A stretch of 30,674 nucleotides of DNA, taken from contig BQJS01000030.1 in assembly GCA_021604825.1 (NCBI GenBank), positions 1 through 30,674 of the forward strand, read 5' to 3'. This stretch comes from Phycisphaerae bacterium (GTDB taxonomy: Bacteria > Planctomycetota > Phycisphaerae > UBA1845). The notes beneath the pieces are model-generated. The model was not told where the DNA came from. It did not search any database and worked only from the letters and a program-made list of their open reading frames with translations. A program made the position numbers and the translations under genes. Shown piece after piece: positions 25,396-30,674 of this stretch (position 1 is its first letter; each line of letters begins with the position of its first letter).

Positions 25396-26361
25396 CTACG
25401 CAGGCGTTAGTTCGAACAGAATTTCGGCTGGTTCCTGCTTCTGAGGCATGAGATCGAACGCCGCGTCGTTTAGCGGTAACAGTAATTCCGATAGCAGATC
25501 AATCCAATCGGCCTTTATTTCGTGACGGGTTTTGTCTTCCAGGGCGTTGGCCATCCGCACCAAGAGTGGGGCGATGGGTCGCAGGCCGATGTCCCAGATG
25601 TGGGCGTGGGTGGCGGTGATGAACGGTGTGCGGGAAACGATCTCCAGACCAGCCGCCTCGAACCGCCGCTTCCAAGTTTCTTCATCGCAAAGGGTGGGCC
25701 AACAGTCGATGCGCCCGCGCCCGATGATATCGAGCCAGCGCTGTCCGAGTTGGTCGCGGTGGGAGTTGAGCGTGTAGTCGCGCATCGCATCCAACTTCAC
25801 CGAAAGCAAAACGCGTCCATCGTCTCGTGTGATTCGACACAACTCGCTCATGAACAAGTCGATGTTTTCGACCCAGTATGCAGAGTTGCAATGGACGGTT
25901 TCAAACGAGTCATTCTCAAAGGGCATTGCCAGGTTGCTATCGTGCTGGACGAGGCTTTCATAAAATCCGAGGGGGCACGCCTTAAGGAGCAGATTCGGTT
26001 TTAGATCGGTTCCGACGTCGATCTTCCAATCCGGTCGTGCGGATATGTTCGGTTCGTGAGCACCGCTGGCATGATCGAACATATCGGCGAACGCGTCGCG
26101 CACGTCGTCCAGATGTCCGACTTCGAGAAAGACATCGTAGTCGCGAGAGAAATCGCCGCCGGCATGAAGAAAACTGAACACACCATCGCCGCAACTCAAG
26201 TCAATGCTCGGACCTTTGAATGGATGCGATTCAAGTGCTTGGCTGCGGAGGCTCATCCAAAAAGCATTTTCGGGTCGAAGCCAATAGCAGTTCAAGAAGC
26301 GATCCAAACGTGAGGAACGCTCAGCAAGATCTGGCGTTGATTCAATCTGTGTTGCAGGCAT
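25396..26361 (-). CDS. Class I SAM-dependent methyltransferase
   Basis: A 321-residue protein. Motif I is PSIDLSCGDGVFSFL (about 51-65), a Rossmann SAM-binding glycine loop, and MPFENDSFETVHCNSAYWVEN with LCRITRDDGRVLLSV gives the later methyltransferase strands found in Methyltransf_11-type enzymes. The N-terminal FLNCYWLRPENAFWM segment, rich in aromatics, is common in methyltransferases of surface-glycan loci. The C-terminal 70 residues form a predicted helical tail. It is the first gene of the five-gene minus-strand run, 150 bp upstream of the deacetylase ATG. Substrate probably a sugar or a carrier-linked precursor, but not shown. Confidence 0.75.
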   Translation of the reverse strand: MPATQIESTPDLAERSSRLDRFLNCYWLRPENAFWMSLRSQALESHPFKGPSIDLSCGDGVFSFLHAGGDFSRDYDVFLEVGHLDDVRDAFADMFDHASGAHEPNISARPDWKIDVGTDLKPNLLLKACPLGFYESLVQHDSNLAMPFENDSFETVHCNSAYWVENIDLFMSELCRITRDDGRVLLSVKLDAMRDYTLNSHRDQLGQRWLDIIGRGRIDCWPTLCDEETWKRRFEAAGLEIVSRTPFITATHAHIWDIGLRPIAPLLVRMANALEDKTRHEIKADWIDLLSELLLPLNDAAFDLMPQKQEPAEILFELTPA

Positions 26362-26703
26362 CGGATCTATTTCCCTGGCAGTTGGTGCTGACCCAGCACA
26401 TTGATTTTGGTTAGATGAAGAAACCTCGCTCGTGGCAAGGTGATTCCGTTTATTATCGGCAAGTGTCCTATTCGATGTGCGTGCAAGGCAGATAATCGGC
26501 CCTCACGATCTCAAAACCGGCGATTTGAATCCCCGGCGCCGCTGGCGAAATTCGATGATCTGAGTCCGAAAACGAATGCCCGTGGCCTCGATTGTGTTAT
26601 GGCGACTGCGTGATGTTCAATCTCAATCGGGCTGGAATCTCAAATAGCGCGGGCATGACGGTTTGCGTCTGACCTTCGGGGTTCTGATAACCATCGCAAT
26701 TTC
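26362..26703. other. Divergent intergenic region with no gene
   Basis: About 340 bp that lead both to the minus-strand glycan operon and to the plus-strand secreted pair. It contains no ORF with coding character. Promoters for the operon are expected in its left part; an ATAATA-like box near 26450 on the minus strand has no good -35 partner. Confidence 0.4.
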
Positions 26704-26732
26704 TTGATCGGCGCACCCCGGGCTGATATCAT
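26704..26732 (+). promoter_or_regulatory. Candidate sigma-70-type promoter for the secreted pair
   Basis: TTGATC at 26704-26709 and TATCAT at 26727-26732 are separated by 17 bases, matching the -35 and -10 consensus at four and five of six positions. A transcript would begin near 26739, 28 bases before the chosen start ATG at 26767, with its GGAAAG ribosome binding site in between. It therefore also argues against the earlier in-frame starts within the promoter. Confidence 0.4.
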
Positions 26733-26766
26733 GATGAAATCGGGCGAACTTTTCGGAAAGTGCATC

Positions 26767-27588
26767 ATGCGCGCAAAGCGTTTGTTAGCTGTCATCATTG
26801 GTTTGGTCTTGGCTCAGGTGGCCGAAGCGTCACAAGTTGTACCCATGAGTCTGGATCAGCTTGCCGACTACTCCGGTGCCGTCATTGTCGGTACGGTTGC
26901 GAACGTGCAGTCGCATTGGCGCGAGAACCCACGGCGCATCGAGTCCGAAGTCACTTTTGATGCTGTGACGTTTCTGAAGGGAGATCGAGGGGCTGGTAAC
27001 GAATCGTTCACGCTGACGGTTCCCGGCGGTAAAGTCGGCGAAATGCAGATGCGCGTTTGTTGTGCTCCCGAATTTCAATCCGGTGACAAGTGGGTGCTGA
27101 TGTTACTGCCCACGTACAAGACGTATCCCGTTGCGGGTATTTATCGCGGGGCGCTGCGGGTCATTCGGGATGGCGATGGTGTCGAGCGCGTCCACAACGC
27201 AGTTGGTCGGATGGTGACCGGTATCGACGCTCGCGGGCATCTCGTCGTCGCCGGTCAGAGTCAGAAGAACGCCGCCCAACACTTGGCCGCTGAACACGGC
27301 GTGCATTTGAAATCACCCGCCAAGAGAGAGGTCGCATCTAAAAAGGCCATGCGCCTGGACGATCTTGTTAACGCGTTGACTCCGGTCCTTGCATCCAGTC
27401 GCAAGCACGCACTGGATCAGCCGGCTGGTGTACGGGTGGCGGCGGACTTGCGTTCGGTTTCGTTGAAGTCGTCTTCGATGGGGCGAGCGGCAGGGCGTGG
27501 TGAAAACTCAGCCAGTCGAGAATTGCCCAAAGCCAAAAGTGCCGAAGTCGATCCCCGCAAAGCAAACAAGAAGGAGGCCGCACGATGA
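26767..27588 (+). CDS. Small secreted protein coupled to a matrixin-type protease
   Basis: A 273-residue protein. A clear signal peptide (MRAKRLLAVIIGLVLAQVAEA, cleavage before SQV) is followed by one compact domain of about 130 residues with VIVGTVANVQSHW, an ESEVTFDAVTFLKGD strand pair, a VCCAPEF double Cys, and VAGIYRGALRVIRD. The last 100 residues are basic, Ala/Lys/Ser-rich and probably disordered. I recall such OB-like small proteins next to matrixin-like proteases in other bacteria but cannot name a family. The ATG at 26767 has GGAAAG six bases upstream; codons from 26704 on would be upstream of that promoter. Its stop overlaps the protease start by four bases (ATGA), so the pair is translationally coupled and probably acts outside the cytoplasm together. 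Confidence 0.7.
   Translation: MRAKRLLAVIIGLVLAQVAEASQVVPMSLDQLADYSGAVIVGTVANVQSHWRENPRRIESEVTFDAVTFLKGDRGAGNESFTLTVPGGKVGEMQMRVCCAPEFQSGDKWVLMLLPTYKTYPVAGIYRGALRVIRDGDGVERVHNAVGRMVTGIDARGHLVVAGQSQKNAAQHLAAEHGVHLKSPAKREVASKKAMRLDDLVNALTPVLASSRKHALDQPAGVRVAADLRSVSLKSSSMGRAAGRGENSASRELPKAKSAEVDPRKANKKEAAR
27571..27577 (+). promoter_or_regulatory. Strong Shine-Dalgarno site for the matrixin-type protease
   Basis: AAGGAGG lies seven bases before the ATG at 27585, within the end of the upstream coding region. With the ATGA overlap it indicates reinitiation or coupled translation. Confidence 0.7.
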
Positions 27589-29663
27589 AACGCTCCTTCT
27601 CATTTTCATGCATGTCCCGTTCGTTGATGATGGTGCTGATTGCAGCGTGCTGCCTTGTCTCGGGTCATCGCGCCGATGGTTTTACGTTCTTTCAAGTGGG
27701 TGGGATCAATGTTGTTTGGCCGGGCGGGTTGAGCGTGCGGTACATGTCGCCGACGACATTCCCGGAGGGGACCGGACCAGACCTTCACTTCCTTGGGGCG
27801 ATGGGGTTGTGGAATCTCGTTCCGTCGGCGGACTTTGAATACCAATATATTCGAGCCGATCAGGATTTTCCGATCGACAACTTTGATGGTTTCAGTGACA
27901 CGACGGCTGTTGCTGCCAGCGAGCTTGATCCTGGTGTTTTGGGCGTGACCTTTCTGGTCAATCAGGGCAACGTCTGGTTCGATATGGACATGGCGTTCAG
28001 CGATGTGCCCGAAGGGATTGGCTGGTATTTCATTGACAACCCACCGTGCGATGTCGTCGCCGAGCCCACGCCGATCAACGGATTCTCGTTTCTGTTGGTG
28101 GCCGTACATGAATTGGGACACTCGCTGGGCTTGGGGCACGATCCCGTTGGTGATGAATCGCCCGGAACGCCTTGGTTCATCGCGACGATGAATCCGCGTT
28201 ATCCCAGCGGTGGGGCGACCGGGCAGGAGAACATTGTCGAACTGCACACCGACGACCAGAGCGGACTTCGATTTTTGTACCCGCACGCTGGTCCGTCCGA
28301 ACCGCCGCATGTTGATCTTGCGACGGCTGCCTTTACGACTAGCGCGACGCTAGGGAAAGCCGTGCCATCCTTTTTCACGCCTGCTTCCGTAGATCCCGGT
28401 GACACGTTGACCATTCGCAGCGTGATCGAAAACCTCGGTACCACGAACGAATTCATGGTTGGCCAGGGGTTTTATCTTTCAGACGACGCGTTGATTGAGA
28501 ACACGGACTTGTTTCTTGGCGAGTTGCTTTGGGATATTCCGTTTCAAGATGCATTTGAATTCGATGTCGATGTAGACATACCGTTGGACTTAGCGGCTGG
28601 CGACTATTTTGTCGGGACGATTCTCGACGATCAGAATGAGATTGCGGAAGTTTACGAAGACAATAACGCGTTGTCGTATTGTGACTTGCTGACCATCAAT
28701 CAGTTGGTTCCAGTCATCAACAACATCGCGCAGGATTCGACGGCGTGCGGCGTTCCATACACCGGACCGACGCCTGAAGTAACGCATCCACTCAACATGG
28801 CCACACTTACTTGGAGCATCGACAATCCGGAACCCGGCATGACCATCAACCCCGCGACAGGCGTATTGTCTTGGCCCGATCCGGTGAGATCCGAATTCCC
28901 TTACGTTATTTTCTTGCGCGCCACGAATGGGGCCGGATCGTCAACGCAATCGTTGTTCTTGGGCGTTTCGTCAGCCGAACCGGAGGTGCTGTCGATCGCT
29001 ACGCAGTCAGCGAATTGTGGCGTCGCATTTGAGGGGTCGATCCCAGCGATTTCCAACCCGGCGTGCATGGACCCCATCATCAACTGGTCGCTGGATAGTG
29101 GACCTGCGAGCATGTCGATCGATTTCGATACGGGTCAGATTCTTTGGGACGATCCACAGATTGGTGGCCCGTACTCCGTTACGATTCGTGCGACCAATGC
29201 GGTGGGCAACGGAACGCAGACGTTTGACGTGGAGGTCAATGCGTCGGCCGACCGCGATGGCGACGCGGACGTCGATCTCGAAGATTACGCCGAGTTGAAC
29301 GCCTGCATTGGCGGGCCGGGTTCGTCGGCAACAGGTGGTTGCGAGTGCGTTGATTTTGATGGTGATGGTGACGTCGACTTAGCCGACGCATCGGAATTTC
29401 TATCGCTCTACACCGGATCAATTTTGGGCGCATGCTGTCTGCCGAACGATACGTGCGTTGAGCAGTCGCCCATCACGTGTGCGGCAGACGCTGGTGTCTA
29501 TCGCGGCGATGATACCACCTGCACGCCAGACGCCTGCGAAGGCGCGTGCTGTCTGCCGAACGGTTTCTGTCTTGATCTGACAGAATCGGATTGCGGCGGC
29601 GCGACGGGCACGTTTGAAGGCATTGGCACCGAATGCGCTCAAACCAGTTGCCCGAGTCCATAG
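27585..29663 (+). CDS. Secreted matrixin-type (M10) metalloprotease with CARDB-like and dockerin-like domains
   Basis: A 692-residue exported protein. A signal peptide (about 1-29) is followed by a zinc protease domain whose HELGHSLGLGHDP at 175-187 gives the HExxHxxGxxH matrixin motif; FLYPHAGPS and MNPRYPS follow as expected of the Met-turn and after. Next is a CARDB-like beta domain (about 243-372, TLTIRSVIENLGTTNEF), two immunoglobulin-like/putative cadherin-like repeats with VIFLRATNGAG and VTIRATNAVGN, and a dockerin-like pair of calcium loops (DRDGDADVDLEDYAELNACIGG, then VDFDGDGDVDLADASEF) at 555-611. Two 38-residue Cys-rich repeats end the protein. It probably degrades protein outside the cell; the tail may fix it to the surface. 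It differs from the M6 protease at 10.6-13.7 kb in catalytic family but shares the tail type. Confidence 0.88.
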   Translation: MKRSFSFSCMSRSLMMVLIAACCLVSGHRADGFTFFQVGGINVVWPGGLSVRYMSPTTFPEGTGPDLHFLGAMGLWNLVPSADFEYQYIRADQDFPIDNFDGFSDTTAVAASELDPGVLGVTFLVNQGNVWFDMDMAFSDVPEGIGWYFIDNPPCDVVAEPTPINGFSFLLVAVHELGHSLGLGHDPVGDESPGTPWFIATMNPRYPSGGATGQENIVELHTDDQSGLRFLYPHAGPSEPPHVDLATAAFTTSATLGKAVPSFFTPASVDPGDTLTIRSVIENLGTTNEFMVGQGFYLSDDALIENTDLFLGELLWDIPFQDAFEFDVDVDIPLDLAAGDYFVGTILDDQNEIAEVYEDNNALSYCDLLTINQLVPVINNIAQDSTACGVPYTGPTPEVTHPLNMATLTWSIDNPEPGMTINPATGVLSWPDPVRSEFPYVIFLRATNGAGSSTQSLFLGVSSAEPEVLSIATQSANCGVAFEGSIPAISNPACMDPIINWSLDSGPASMSIDFDTGQILWDDPQIGGPYSVTIRATNAVGNGTQTFDVEVNASADRDGDADVDLEDYAELNACIGGPGSSATGGCECVDFDGDGDVDLADASEFLSLYTGSILGACCLPNDTCVEQSPITCAADAGVYRGDDTTCTPDACEGACCLPNGFCLDLTESDCGGATGTFEGIGTECAQTSCPSP
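29427..29654 (+). repeat. Two 114-bp repeats coding Cys-rich modules
   Basis: GACCLPNDTC and GACCLPNGFC begin units at 29427 and 29541, exactly 114 bp (38 residues) apart, and each holds five or six Cys. The GACCLPNG unit type is frequent at the C-terminus of planctomycete secreted proteins. Confidence 0.75.
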
Positions 29664-29866
29664 TGCAAGAATCAGAAGGTCCACAAGGCGTTCTGCGGTA
29701 ATTCCGCGCGTCACCGATTCAACCGCTGTTTCGCGCTCAATATCCCTCCAATTCCAACATAAAGTTGCCATCTGCGCGGTTCGACGTTACTCATGGTGCC
29801 CAACGGCGAGGTGCATTCCAAGTGGCGTGCGCCATCTAATTTACACGATCACTGGAGGATCAATCC

Positions 29867-30373
29867 GTGCGGAAAATCAATCTACTCATGTTGCTGACAG
29901 TGTTTGCCTTGCTGTCGAGCGGCTGCGACGTGCAAGCGCCTGATGGTGGTAATGGCGGTGGTGATGACGGACCACCCGACATGAATACCAACGGTCAGAA
30001 TATGAACACGAACGGTGAAGACGTGAATACCAACGGCGAAGGTGGGGCTGACGACGTCTTCGCCAAGATTCAAGATCCGGACTCTGATTTTGAGACCAAC
30101 GAAGTCCGCGATGTTGACGGGGAGATCATGCAGTTCGATACCGAGACTGAAGAATTGGTCTGGCAACTGGACGGGACGCGTATCGCCAATTGGCGCGTTA
30201 ACGGAACACTGTTGATCTTTGGCAACAGTACATTTCAAGCCCGATTCGGTACGGAGAATGGTGAGCGCCGCGCATTTTTCACCGAAGTTGCGCCGCCAAC
30301 CATTTGTGATCTGGTCGTCAACAACGGGGCGCTGAACATCTTTTCGACGAACACGCCTGTGCCGCAGGAATAG
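29867..30373 (+). CDS. Lipoprotein with Asn-Thr-Asn-Gly repeats
   Basis: A 168-residue protein. It begins with GTG at 29867, supported by GGAGG eight bases upstream. A basic start and LLMLLTVFALLSSGC form a lipoprotein signal with lipobox Ser-Ser-Gly-Cys, then Gly/Asp-rich sequence with three imperfect 7-residue repeats (NTNG). The remaining domain of about 110 residues has VDGEIMQFDTETEEL and RIANWRVNGTLLIFG, then RFGTENGERRAFFTEVAP, and looks like a small beta fold. Nothing known is recognised. It may be an envelope lipoprotein; the linker could project the domain from the membrane. It follows the protease by about 200 bp, so shared control is possible but not shown. Confidence 0.75.
   Translation: MRKINLLMLLTVFALLSSGCDVQAPDGGNGGGDDGPPDMNTNGQNMNTNGEDVNTNGEGGADDVFAKIQDPDSDFETNEVRDVDGEIMQFDTETEELVWQLDGTRIANWRVNGTLLIFGNSTFQARFGTENGERRAFFTEVAPPTICDLVVNNGALNIFSTNTPVPQE
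29981..30043 (+). repeat. Three 21-bp repeats coding NTNG motifs
   Basis: Units begin at 29981, 30002 and 30023 and code for 7-residue repeats of the form x-N-T-N-G-x-x. Codon changes between units (aat/aac, acc/acg) show they have diverged and are not a recent slippage product. Confidence 0.7.
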
Positions 30374-30627
30374 CTTCGTCGATTTCTATCGAACGGTCTT
30401 ATTTTACGAATTGTTGAATTCGGGTGGTCTCGGCGCTTTGGGGCTTGTTTGGGGCGACCTTGCAAGCCTGCGCCAATTCTCAACGATCTCAAATTGTTGA
30501 AGGATCCATCGATTTGTAAACAATTCGTACCTTGAACTTAACATCAATAACAAGATTGGGCCGATGGGCGGTCACACATGATGACAGCGGGTCGAGAAGC
30601 AAACTTCGACCCAGCGGGAGACAATGG
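30374..30627 (+). other. Intergenic leader with repeated AATTGTT-type elements
   Basis: About 250 bp with no gene. The 10-base AATTGTTGAA occurs at 30409-30418 and again at 30492-30501, and the inverse complement of CGAATTGTT (30407-30415) occurs at 30519-30527. AT-rich compared with the neighbouring coding DNA. It probably holds the promoter of the next gene. Confidence 0.4.
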
Positions 30628-30674
30628 ATGTTGAAATCACAAATTCGATTCTTAACGCTGCTGGTCGCGATGGG
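30628..30674 (+). CDS. Start of an exported protein, cut by the window edge
   Basis: ATG 30628 is preceded by GGGAG seven bases upstream. The 15 visible codons give MLKSQIRFLTLLVAM, a basic then hydrophobic N-terminus typical of a signal peptide. Another ATG at 30624 is in a different frame and gives no such pattern. Nothing else can be said. Confidence 0.5.
   Translation, partial: MLKSQIRFLTLLVAM

Noticed and set aside
27606..28310. Minus-strand ORF of 234 residues
   Set aside because: Shadow of the matrixin-type protease, Arg-rich and without any motif or ribosome binding site.

Overview
The window reads as a chromosomal segment from a planctomycete-like bacterium, most likely Phycisphaerae or a relative. 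The evidence is indirect: secreted proteins that end in dockerin-like Asp-rich calcium loops followed by Cys-rich repeats, a prepilin-type protein of the H-x9-DG class, an Asn-Thr-Asn-Gly-repeat lipoprotein, and RNase Y beside a YmdB-type phosphoesterase. No rRNA, tRNA, insertion sequence, phage or CRISPR signal was seen, so species-level identity cannot be fixed.

Layout. 1-5.0 kb (plus): the 3' end of a GH123/DUF4091-like protein with a C-terminal CBM9-like domain, a prepilin-like protein, a PmtA-like methyltransferase and an overlapping lipoprotein. 5.1-6.2 kb (minus): a GT-B glycosyltransferase whose two usual Glu residues are replaced. 6.5-9.7 kb (plus): a full-length DsbD-type reductase followed 12 bp later by a short radical SAM protein with an unusual Cys spacing. 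9.7-13.7 kb (minus): a polytopic membrane protein and a large M6-type metalloprotease with five exact 75-bp Cys-rich repeats and a dockerin-like tail. 14.0-18.3 kb: a regulatory block with a SpoIIE/PP2C phosphatase (plus), converging on a FliA/WhiG-type sigma factor, a YmdB-like phosphodiesterase and RNase Y (all minus). 18.3-19.4 kb: mostly empty DNA with one weak small ORF. 19.4-20.6 kb (plus): peptidase T.

20.5-26.4 kb (minus): the most interesting part. It is a tightly packed run of five genes read in the order methyltransferase, NodB-type deacetylase, sugar-type formyltransferase, a fused CMP-sialate synthetase/sialate synthase (NeuA-NeuB), and NeuC-type UDP-GlcNAc 2-epimerase. The last three are joined by ATGA stop/start overlaps. 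Together they can make and activate a nonulosonic (sialic-type) acid and probably N-formylate a surface glycan sugar. 26.7-30.7 kb (plus): a small secreted protein translationally coupled to a matrixin-type metalloprotease, then an Asn-Thr-Asn-Gly lipoprotein and the beginning of another exported protein cut by the window edge.

Main themes are the cell envelope and export (proteases, DsbD, glycan synthesis, lipoproteins) and RNA or transcription control. The strongest candidate for something not commonly described is the NeuA-NeuB fusion in its compact glycan-modification operon.
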